NCBI GenBank assembly: GCA_946647055.1
Contig: CAMPCT010000072.1
Coordinates: 1 to 9,045, forward strand
From: an uncultured Atopobium sp.
GTDB taxonomy: Bacteria; Actinomycetota; Coriobacteriia; Coriobacteriales; Atopobiaceae
Direction of reading: 5' to 3'
DNA: 9,045 nucleotides
Shown here: in pieces, positions 1-5,811 of the stretch
Layout of the letters: the number at the start of each line of letters is the position of its first letter
How positions within the stretch are numbered: the stretch's first letter is position 1
Made by a program: the position numbers and the translations under genes
The notes under the pieces: generated by a model
Seen by the model: the letters and a program-made list of their open reading frames with translations, nothing else
What the model was told of the DNA's origin: nothing
The model's database searches: none

Positions 1-766
1 CGAAGGGGGCGTCGCCCGCAGCCGACCAGACGCCCAGGTAGTCGAAGCCCGGGAAGGCAAGCTCGACGCCATGTCCCGTCTCGCGGTTGACGAGCGTGGC
101 GCGACGGTCGGGGACGTCATGGAAGACGATGGTGTCGACGTCGAAGCTGCGGTGCGTGAGGGGCAGGCGGTCGGTGTCCGTGAGGACGCGCCAGGGATGC
201 TGCCAGTCGAGGATGTTCGTGGGGATGTCGAGCGCGGGGGAGTCGTAGGTCCATCGAGACGAGAAGCGCAGGTCGTGGTCATCGAAGCTGCCCTCGCCTC
301 GTACGGGCACGTTGAAGGCGGGGTGCGCACCCACCACGAAGGGGAGCGTCACGTCGCCCGTGTTGCTCACCTCGAAGCCCTGCTCGAGGACGGGGCGCCC
401 AAGGTCGTCGCAGCGAAGCTCGTAGGAGACCCGCAGGCAGAAGTCATACGGGAAGCTCGCGAGCGTATCGTCGTCGGAGCGCAGCTCGTAGATGACGCGC
501 GTCGGATCGGACTCCACCAGCTCGAACTCGCGGCGGCGTGCAAGCCCGTGGCGCTGCAGGTGCACCTCGCCGCGCTCGCTGGGGGCGTGGTCGTCGTGCA
601 GGCGGCCGACGATGGGGAAGAGGATGGGGGAACGTCCCGTCCACCAGCGCGAATCGCCCTGCCAGAGGTATTCGTGGCCATCAAGGCAGATGCTCTGCAG
701 CTCTGCCCCGAACGAGCTTGCGGTGACGGTGAGCGTGGCCAGCGAGAGCTGGGTCATGGTGGACAT
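1..766 (-). CDS. Aldose 1-epimerase family protein (LacX-like), C-terminus cut off by the window edge
   Basis: Likely a cytosolic galactose-mutarotase-type enzyme that interconverts sugar anomers, or a related sugar-binding epimerase. Seen: 255 codons are open to the left edge with no stop. The translation has the LacX-branch pattern: WWTGRSPILFPIVGRL (41-56), QRHGLAR (71-77, containing H73) and VVGAHPAFNVP (144-154, with H148 in the place of the family's catalytic His). Family members are about 290 residues, so roughly 35-40 residues are missing. The catalytic Glu expected in the C-terminal part (often EPW) would lie just outside the window, so activity cannot be judged. Start: ATG at 766 is preceded by AGGAGG (776-771) with a 4-nt gap. 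A second in-frame ATG at 757 would leave a 13-nt gap and is a possible alternative. The gene lies downstream of the hydrogenase operon but is separated from it by a terminator, so it probably has its own promoter. The exact sugar substrate is unknown. Confidence 0.88.
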   Translation of the reverse strand, partial: MSTMTQLSLATLTVTASSFGAELQSICLDGHEYLWQGDSRWWTGRSPILFPIVGRLHDDHAPSERGEVHLQRHGLARRREFELVESDPTRVIYELRSDDDTLASFPYDFCLRVSYELRCDDLGRPVLEQGFEVSNTGDVTLPFVVGAHPAFNVPVRGEGSFDDHDLRFSSRWTYDSPALDIPTNILDWQHPWRVLTDTDRLPLTHRSFDVDTIVFHDVPDRRATLVNRETGHGVELAFPGFDYLGVWSAAGDAPF

Positions 767-794
767 GCGACCTCCTAACGTCTTGACATATGAC

Positions 795-800
795 AGTATA
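795..800 (-). promoter_or_regulatory. Putative -10 box (TATACT) for the epimerase gene, inside a small inverted repeat
   Basis: Read on the minus strand, TATACT is a near-consensus -10 hexamer about 29 nt upstream of the epimerase ATG, giving a leader of roughly 20 nt. No good -35 hexamer sits 16-18 nt upstream. The box overlaps a 5-bp inverted repeat (GACAG 792-796 and CTGTC 803-807), which could be an operator. It follows the hydrogenase terminator, where a new promoter is expected. This is inference from motif and position only. Confidence 0.35.
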
Positions 801-836
801 GGCTGTCTGGGCGGCCATCTCGCATAGCGTCGACGC

Positions 837-870
837 AAAAGGGCAGGGCCGGGACGAACCCGACCCTGCC
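837..870 (-). terminator. Rho-independent terminator of the hydrogenase operon
   Basis: Read on the minus strand, there is a 12-bp stem (GGCAGGGUCGGG, 870-859, pairing with CCCGGCCCUGCC, 853-842; one U-G wobble), a 5-nt loop (858-854), one C, then UUUU (840-837). It begins 27 nt after the hydrogenase stop codon. The stem is strong and GC-rich; the U tract is short at four residues. It separates the hydrogenase operon from the epimerase gene. On the plus strand no T tract follows the stem, so it is probably one-directional. Confidence 0.8.
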
Positions 871-896
871 TGGGTGACGCGAATCGTGCCGAGACG

Positions 897-2651
897 CTAC
901 TTGGCAGGCGCCTCCACACCGGGAGCCAGCGGCATCTCCCAACCAAAGTGGTTGGTGTGCAGCAGGTGGTGGGACTTGTGGCTGAGCGGCTCGCCGAAGT
1001 ACTCCTTGTAGATCATTGCGATCGAGGGGTTCTCGTGCGAGAAGCGCAGCTTCATGTCCTTGTCCATGTTCCAGAGGATGGTGCCGCGGACGTCTGCCAT
1101 CTCGCAGCCATCGTGGATGGGCTGTCCGCCACCGCCGGCGCAGCCGCCGGGGCAGGCCATGATCTCGATGAAGTCGTAGGCGACCTCTCCCGCCTTGAGG
1201 GCGTCGAGCAGGGCCGTGGTGTTGGCGAGTCCGCTTGCGACCGCGACGCGCACCGGCACGCCGCCCATGTCGAAGGTGGCCTCCTTCCAACCGTCGAGGC
1301 CACGGACCGCGGTGAAGGCGTCCGGGTCGGGGTTGGAGCCGGTGAGCAGGAAGTACGCGGAGCGCAGGGCCGCGTCCATGACGCCGCCGGTGGCGCCGAA
1401 GATGTGGGCGGCGCCGGTGGCGATGCCCAGCGGGTCGTCGAAGTCGGCCTCGTCGAGCTTGCGGGGGTCGATGTGGTCGGCGCGGATCATGCGGTCGAGC
1501 TCGCGGACGGTGAGCGAGACGTCGACGTCGGGGTCGCCGCAGGCATCGTTCTGGTTGGGCTCGGCGACCTCGGCCTTCTTGGCGAGGCACGGCATGATGG
1601 AGACGACGAACACGTCATGCGGGTCGACGCCGATCTTCTCGGCCCAGTAGCTCTTGAGCGTGGCGCCAAACATCTGGTGCGGGCTCTTGGCCGTGGAGAG
1701 GTTGGCCGTGAACTCGGGGTAGTGGCTCTTCACGAAGCGGAGCCAACCCGGGCAGCAGCTCGTGAACATGGGCAGGGGACCATGGTCGGGGTTCTTGATG
1801 CGGTCGAGCAGCTCGGAACCCTCCTCCATGATGGTGAGGTCGGCCGCGAAGTCGGTGTCGAAGACGTAGTCGAAGCCGAGGGCCTTGAGGCTGGCGACCA
1901 TCTTGCCAACCGTGGCCTCCTCGTGGGTGAGGCCGACGCCCTCGCCCCAGGCGGTGCGGACGGCCGGGGCCGTCTGGACGATGACCGTCTTCTTGGGGTC
2001 ACCGAGCGCCTCGAAGACGCGGTCGGTGTCGTCGCGCTCGCGAAGGGCGCCGGTGGGGCAGTGCGTGATGCACTGGCCGCACAGCGCGCAGTCGGTGGTG
2101 GAGATGTCAGCACCGCCGCGCACGCCCACGCTGGTGTGGCTCGCGCGGTTGGTGAGGGCCCAGATACCCGTGGCCTGGACCTTGTCACAGATCTGGATGC
2201 AACGCAGGCAGTTGATGCACTTGTCGTTGTTGCGGATGAGCGGGAACTCGAGGTCCCAGGGCTGGCCCGGGAGGTGCTTGGCGTACGGCTGCATGACGAT
2301 GCCGAGGTCGTTTGCCACGGTCTGCAGCGTGCAGTTGCCGCTGCGCACGCAGCTGGTGCACTCGGAGTCGTGCTGCGAGAGGAGCAGCTCGACGTTGGCC
2401 TTGCGGGCGAGGCGCACCTTGGGGGAGTTGGTGTACACGACCATGCCGTCGAGCACGTAGTTGTTGCAGGCAGCGACCAGCTGGTCGATGCCCTCGATCT
2501 CGACGACGCAGACGCGGCAGGCGCCGACCTCGTTGACGTCCTTGAGGTAGCAGAGCGTCGGGATGTCGATCCCGGCCTGCTTGGCGGCATCGAGGATGGT
2601 GGTGTGGTCGGGCACGCTGACGGTGCGCCCGTCGATAGTGACGTTTACCAT
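897..2651 (-). CDS. hydA: [FeFe] hydrogenase, modular NuoG-like catalytic subunit (HydA type)
   Basis: Catalyses 2H+ + 2e- = H2 at an H-cluster; probably a soluble cytoplasmic enzyme. Domains in the 584-residue product: plant-type [2Fe-2S] ferredoxin (C34, C45, C48, C62); His-Cys cluster motif (H94, C98, C101, C107); two [4Fe-4S] ferredoxin motifs (C145/C148/C151/C155 and C188/C191/C194/C198); then the H-cluster domain with L1 TSCCPGW (297-303), L2 MPCLAKKAE (353-361) and L3 IMACPGGCAGGGGQP (497-511). H-cluster ligands are C300, C355, C500 and C504; the proton-relay Cys is C299. The small-subunit-like domain forms the C-terminus (about 535-570). Length and cysteine spacing are close to Clostridium pasteurianum CpI (574 residues). 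Start: ATG at 2651 has a good ribosome-binding site and begins the ferredoxin fold; ORF upstream of it is the neighbour's 3' end read in another frame. It overlaps the upstream flavoprotein gene by 7 nt, so it is translationally coupled to its redox partner. The HydE, HydF and HydG maturases must be elsewhere in the genome. Confidence 0.97.
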   Translation of the reverse strand: MVNVTIDGRTVSVPDHTTILDAAKQAGIDIPTLCYLKDVNEVGACRVCVVEIEGIDQLVAACNNYVLDGMVVYTNSPKVRLARKANVELLLSQHDSECTSCVRSGNCTLQTVANDLGIVMQPYAKHLPGQPWDLEFPLIRNNDKCINCLRCIQICDKVQATGIWALTNRASHTSVGVRGGADISTTDCALCGQCITHCPTGALRERDDTDRVFEALGDPKKTVIVQTAPAVRTAWGEGVGLTHEEATVGKMVASLKALGFDYVFDTDFAADLTIMEEGSELLDRIKNPDHGPLPMFTSCCPGWLRFVKSHYPEFTANLSTAKSPHQMFGATLKSYWAEKIGVDPHDVFVVSIMPCLAKKAEVAEPNQNDACGDPDVDVSLTVRELDRMIRADHIDPRKLDEADFDDPLGIATGAAHIFGATGGVMDAALRSAYFLLTGSNPDPDAFTAVRGLDGWKEATFDMGGVPVRVAVASGLANTTALLDALKAGEVAYDFIEIMACPGGCAGGGGQPIHDGCEMADVRGTILWNMDKDMKLRFSHENPSIAMIYKEYFGEPLSHKSHHLLHTNHFGWEMPLAPGVEAPAK

Positions 2652-4471
2652 TCGAAGACCCTCCCTCCGCGGAATGCGCCGAATCCGAAGTGGTCGCAGC
2701 GCAGGCACCTGCTGGCCTCCTGACAGGCCTCCTCGTGCGTGAGGCCCCACTCGATGAGCTCGAAGTCGTGGATGCGGTCGTTGCACTCACGCTCGGTCAT
2801 CTCGCAGCGGGCGCAGCTGACCTTGCCCTTGAACTTGACGGGCGGCAGGTCGACCGGGAAGTCGAGCACGTGGTTGAAGCCCAGGTAGTTGTCGATGTTG
2901 CCTGCGGCGACCTTGCCCGCGTTGATGGCGCGGATGACGGTGGCGGGACCGGTCTGGCAGTCACCGCCCGAGAAGACGCCGTCAAAGCCGGGGATGGCGC
3001 CGTCGGGCGTGGTCTGGATGCGGCCTCTCGAGCAGGAGATGCCCTGCTCCTCGAACGGGGCGCTGTCGATGGCCTGGCCGATGGCGACGGCGACGACGTC
3101 GAAGGGCAGCACGAAGCTCTCGGCGTCGGCCTTGTGCACGGCAAAGCGGCCACGATTGAGGCCGGAGATGATCTGCCTCTCCACCACAAGGCCTGTGACC
3201 TTGCCGTCCTCGACGACGATCTCCTTGGGGGCGTGCAGCTCGAGGAACTCGCAACCCTCCTCCTTGGCCCCGATGATCTCCTCGTCCTGGGCCGTCATGT
3301 CGGAGACGCGACGACGGTAGACGATGGTGACCTTCTCGGCGCCCAGACGCACGCTCGTGCGCGCCACGTCCATGGCCACGTTGCCACCGCCGATGACAGC
3401 GACCTTCTTGCCGGTGAAGTCACGCGGCTTCTCGTCTCCCATGTCGCGCAGCAGCTCGACGGCAGAGATGACGCCCTCGGCGTCCTCGCCGGGAAGGCCG
3501 AGCTTGTTGTCCTTGTGCGCGCCGATGGCAATGTAGACGGCGTCGAATCCCTGCTCCTTGAGGGCGGCTACGTCGGTGACGTAGGTGTCGAGCTTGACCT
3601 CGATGCCCAGGCGGAGGATCCAGTCGATCTCCCTCTGCAGCTCGTCGTGCGGGAGTCGATAGGCGGGGATGCCATAGCGAAGCATGCCGCCCAGATGGTG
3701 GCGTGCCTCGAAGATGGTGCAGGCGTGCCCCATGAGGGTGAGGTAGTACGCGGCGGAGAGGCCTGCGGGGCCACCGCCGATGATGGCGACCTTCTTGCCG
3801 GTTGCTGGCGCCTTCTTGTCGGTCATGTCGTAGTCGTCGGCATGATCGACCGCAAAGCGCTTGAGGCCGCGGATGTTCATGGGGTCATCCACCATGCCGC
3901 GACGGCAGTACATCTCGCACGGATGCTCGCAGATGAGGCCGCACACGAGCGGCAGCGGGTTGTCCTTGCGGATGAGCTTGACCGCGTCGGTGTAGCGTCC
4001 GGCCTCGACCAGGCTGATGTAGCCGGGGATGTCGACGCCCGCGGGGCAGCCCGAGACGCACGGAACCAGCTGGTTCTGCGTGAAGCCGCAGGCGTGGTTC
4101 CTCACGTGGTGCTCGAAGTCGTCGCGGAAGCCGCGGATGGCCGTGAGCGCCATCTCGCCCGCCTCGTAGCCGATGGCACAGTCGGCCGAGAGGTAGATCG
4201 TGCGCGCGGTCTTCTCGATGAGCTTGAGCGTGCCCTCGTCGGCACGGTTCTCGAGCACGTCGTCAAACAGGTCGGCAAGCGCGGTGAGGCCGATGCGGCA
4301 CGGCGTGCACTTCCCGCAGCTCTGGCTGGCGCACATGCGGATGTACGCTGCCGTGAACTCGACGGGACATGGAGCGAGCGAGCTCACCGCGAGACGTTTG
4401 CCAAGCGCCTCATGCAGTCCGTCCATGACGGACTGGGCCTCGCTGCGCTCCATCACATGGAGTCTGGCCAT
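2645..4471 (-). CDS. NAD(P)H-dependent iron-sulfur flavoprotein: NuoF C-terminal domain fused to GltD/NfnB-like oxidoreductase; hydrogenase partner
   Basis: Predicted to carry electrons between NAD(P)H and the hydrogenase next to it. Domain order in the 608 residues: NuoF-type [4Fe-4S] domain (about 40-125; CGKCTPCR at 52-59 supplies C52, C55 and C58, with C98 as fourth ligand, the N3-cluster pattern); GltD/DPD-type double [4Fe-4S] domain (about 128-200; C128, C138, C142, C177, C181, C185, C189); FAD-binding Rossmann fold (GGGPAGLSAA, 232-241); NAD(P)H-binding Rossmann fold (GGGNVAMDVAR, 361-371, then YRRR, 385-388); second FAD segment (SGGDCQTGPATVIRAINAG, 501-519); Cys-rich tail (C553, C556, C563, C583, C589, C592). 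The FMN/NADH-binding core of a full NuoF or HydB is absent. Start: ATG at 4471 follows AAGGAGGGG with a 4-nt gap. It is the first gene of the operon and overlaps hydA by 7 nt. This order resembles clostridial hydrogenase loci that I recall. Cofactor preference (NADH or NADPH) and any electron bifurcation are unproven. It is not glutamate synthase small subunit itself: no large subunit is present and the extra N-terminal domain points to the hydrogenase. Confidence 0.93.
   Translation of the reverse strand: MARLHVMERSEAQSVMDGLHEALGKRLAVSSLAPCPVEFTAAYIRMCASQSCGKCTPCRIGLTALADLFDDVLENRADEGTLKLIEKTARTIYLSADCAIGYEAGEMALTAIRGFRDDFEHHVRNHACGFTQNQLVPCVSGCPAGVDIPGYISLVEAGRYTDAVKLIRKDNPLPLVCGLICEHPCEMYCRRGMVDDPMNIRGLKRFAVDHADDYDMTDKKAPATGKKVAIIGGGPAGLSAAYYLTLMGHACTIFEARHHLGGMLRYGIPAYRLPHDELQREIDWILRLGIEVKLDTYVTDVAALKEQGFDAVYIAIGAHKDNKLGLPGEDAEGVISAVELLRDMGDEKPRDFTGKKVAVIGGGNVAMDVARTSVRLGAEKVTIVYRRRVSDMTAQDEEIIGAKEEGCEFLELHAPKEIVVEDGKVTGLVVERQIISGLNRGRFAVHKADAESFVLPFDVVAVAIGQAIDSAPFEEQGISCSRGRIQTTPDGAIPGFDGVFSGGDCQTGPATVIRAINAGKVAAGNIDNYLGFNHVLDFPVDLPPVKFKGKVSCARCEMTERECNDRIHDFELIEWGLTHEEACQEASRCLRCDHFGFGAFRGGRVFEW
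2659..2668 (-). promoter_or_regulatory. Ribosome-binding site of hydA, inside the upstream gene
   Basis: Minus-strand GGAGGGAGGG lies 7 nt before the ATG at 2651. It sits within the last codons of the flavoprotein gene, whose TAA stop (2647-2645) lies inside the overlap ATGGTAA. This decides the hydA start over upstream in-frame candidates, and indicates that the two subunits are made in a coupled way. Confidence 0.8.
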
Positions 4472-4516
4472 TGTTCCCCTCCTTGATCGTCAGGTCCCTC
4501 CGCCCTCCCCGCGGGT

Positions 4517-4530
4517 GCGCAATCATGCGC
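4517..4530 (-). other. Small hairpin in the hydrogenase mRNA leader
   Basis: GCGCA (4517-4521) and TGCGC (4526-4530) form a 5-bp perfect stem with a 4-nt loop. It lies in the presumed 5' leader of the flavoprotein-hydrogenase transcript, about 45 nt before the ATG. No T tract follows, so it is not a terminator. It may affect mRNA stability or be chance. Confidence 0.3.
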
Positions 4531-4582
4531 TGGGACAATACAACGCTCATATTAACGTATCTAATCGTGATAAGAAATTACA

Positions 4583-4613
4583 ATTATAAGGTGATATCGC
4601 GAACGGTATCCAA
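4583..4613 (-). promoter_or_regulatory. Putative promoter of the flavoprotein-hydrogenase operon
   Basis: On the minus strand a perfect TATAAT -10 (4588-4583) is preceded by TTGGAT (4613-4608) at a spacing of 19 nt, which is longer than ideal. It would give a leader of roughly 105 nt. The hexamers lie in the AT-rich core of the divergent gap, where 33 of 90 bases in 4531-4620 are G or C, against clearly GC-rich flanks. An alternative TTGACG (4623-4618) has no comparable -10 at normal spacing. Confidence 0.5.
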
Positions 4614-4617
4614 TACC
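4605..4617. repeat. Inverted repeat in the divergent control region (GGTAT-CCA-ATACC)
   Basis: Perfect 5-bp arms separated by 3 nt. It covers the putative -35 of the hydrogenase promoter and lies about 60 nt upstream of the putative ABC-importer promoter, so it is well placed to be an operator for one or both operons. Arms this short can occur by chance, and no regulator gene is in the window to pair with it. Confidence 0.35.
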
Positions 4618-4674
4618 CGTCAAATGACGAAAGCCCGGTCACGCCGCCCCTCACCGTGTCTCGAGCCACCCTTC

Positions 4675-4683
4675 TGCTAGACT
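4675..4683 (+). promoter_or_regulatory. Putative extended -10 promoter for the ABC importer operon (TGCTAGACT)
   Basis: TG-n-TAGACT fits an extended -10 element, which can work without a good -35; none is evident at 17 nt. It lies 59 nt before the ATG at 4743 and would give a leader of about 50 nt carrying the ribosome-binding site. It is the best promoter-like match in this gap on the plus strand. Confidence 0.45.
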
Positions 4684-4730
4684 CAGGGGACCTGACCAGA
4701 CGCATGCCCGCGCATGGGCTACGAAAGAAA

Positions 4731-4735
4731 AGGAG
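4731..4735 (+). promoter_or_regulatory. Ribosome-binding site that fixes the lipoprotein start
   Basis: AGGAG, extended by upstream A residues, lies 7 nt before the ATG at 4743. The reading frame is open further upstream to an ATG at 4656, but only the start at 4743 has this site and places the signal peptide at the N-terminus. Confidence 0.8.
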
Positions 4736-4742
4736 ACCGACC

Positions 4743-5810
4743 ATGAACCAGCATCTCACCACCAGGCGCACCTTCCTCTCGGCCCTGTTGGGCGCCGCCG
4801 CACTAGCCGGGACGGCCTGCTCGCAGCCGACGGAGGAGGCTCCCGAGACGACCGACGAGGAGGTCGTCGACGAGGAGGCCGATGCGGGGGAGCCCGACCA
4901 GCCAGAGGAGGCTTCCGAGGCCGTCACCGTTCGCGTGGGCTCGCTCACCGGCCCCACCTCCATTGGTCTCGTCGAGCTCATGGAGCGCGCCGAGGCCGGC
5001 GAGACTCAGAACGCCTACGAGTTCACCATGGGTGGCACGGCAGACGAGATCGTGCCCAAGGTCATCCAGGGAGAGCTCGACATCGCCCTGCTTCCCGCAA
5101 ACGTCTGCTCGGTCCTGTGGAACAAGACCGAGGGTGGCGTCCAGGCGGTCGACATCAACACCCTGGGCGTTCTCTCTGTCGTGACCGGCGACGCGGGCAT
5201 CGCTTCGTTCGCCGACCTCGCGGGCCGCACGGTCTTCATGACGGGCAAGGGCCAGACGCCCGAGTTCGTCGTCAACTACCTGCTGGGTGCGGCGGGCATC
5301 GCCGACCAGGTCACCCTCGAGTTCAAGAGCGAGCCGACCGAGGTCGTTTCGGAGCTCGTGGCCGACCCGTCTGCCGTCGGCGTGCTGCCCCAGCCCTTCG
5401 TCACGGCCGCCTGCACCAAGAATCCCGACCTCGCGGCACCCGTGAGCCTCGTCGACGTGTGGGACGAGACGGTCTCTGACGGCAGCCGCATGGTCACGGG
5501 TGCCACCATCGCCCGCAGCGAGTTCGTCGAGGAGAACCCCGACGCCGTCCTCTCCTTCATCGACGACCATGCGGCATCCGTCGATGCCGTCAACGGCGAT
5601 CCCGAAGCTGCTGCGGCGCTCGTCGTCAAGCGCGGCATCATCGAGGCCGAGCCCGTCGCCGCCAAGGCCATCCCGCACTGCAGCCTCGTCTGCATCACGG
5701 GGACCGAGATGGCCGCCGCCCTCAGCGGCTACTACGACGTCCTCGCCTCTGCCGACCCCAGCTCCGTGGGCGGCGCGGTTCCCGACGACAGCTTCTACTT
5801 CCTCGGCTAG
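4743..5810 (+). CDS. ABC transporter substrate-binding lipoprotein, SsuA/NMT1-like, with Tat-type signal
   Basis: Extracellular solute-binding protein of an ABC importer, predicted to be anchored to the outer face of the membrane by lipid. In the 355 residues: twin-arginine motif TRRTFLS (7-13), hydrophobic stretch (14-23), and lipidation Cys at C26 (LAGTAC; the -3 residue is Gly, unusual for a lipobox). Residues 31-59 form an acidic linker with 15 Asp/Glu of 29 and no Lys/Arg. The binding domain runs from about 61 to 355. GTADEIVPKVIQGELDIALL (98-117) is typical of the nitrate/sulfonate/taurine/thiamine-precursor periplasmic-binding superfamily, as is the tail (IPHCSLVCI, 310-318; GGAVPDDSFYF, 343-353), which resembles a family of unknown ligand seen in anaerobic Firmicutes. 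The mature part has four further cysteines (C122, C224, C313, C317). The gene is followed after 1 nt by the start of the permease-ATPase gene. The ligand cannot be assigned. Confidence 0.9.
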   Translation: MNQHLTTRRTFLSALLGAAALAGTACSQPTEEAPETTDEEVVDEEADAGEPDQPEEASEAVTVRVGSLTGPTSIGLVELMERAEAGETQNAYEFTMGGTADEIVPKVIQGELDIALLPANVCSVLWNKTEGGVQAVDINTLGVLSVVTGDAGIASFADLAGRTVFMTGKGQTPEFVVNYLLGAAGIADQVTLEFKSEPTEVVSELVADPSAVGVLPQPFVTAACTKNPDLAAPVSLVDVWDETVSDGSRMVTGATIARSEFVEENPDAVLSFIDDHAASVDAVNGDPEAAAALVVKRGIIEAEPVAAKAIPHCSLVCITGTEMAAALSGYYDVLASADPSSVGGAVPDDSFYFLG

Positions 5811-5811
5811 C

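Noticed and set aside
783..788. Perfect TTGACA (-35 consensus) on the plus strand
   Set aside because: No -10 hexamer at 16-19 nt, and the downstream plus strand is antisense to the hydrogenase.
948..2723. Long open frame of 591 codons on the plus strand opposite the hydrogenase
   Set aside because: Antisense shadow of a GC-rich gene: composition is Val/Asp/Gly/Ala-rich and low in complexity, with no recognisable domain, while the opposite strand carries every hydrogenase motif.
2690..4486. Long open frame of 598 codons on the plus strand opposite the flavoprotein
   Set aside because: Same codon-shadow effect; no domain visible, and the minus-strand frame has complete iron-sulfur and Rossmann motifs.
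4566..4582. Possible Rex or FNR-type redox operator (TTGTAATTTCTTATCAC on the minus strand)
   Set aside because: It was tempting next to a hydrogenase, but only one half resembles a Rex half-site and the palindrome fails when the halves are compared; FNR's TTGAT-N4-ATCAA is also not met.
4471..4680. 69-codon frame on the plus strand across the divergent control region
   Set aside because: It begins at the complement of the flavoprotein start codon, spans the AT-rich promoter core, lacks a ribosome-binding site and resembles nothing I know.
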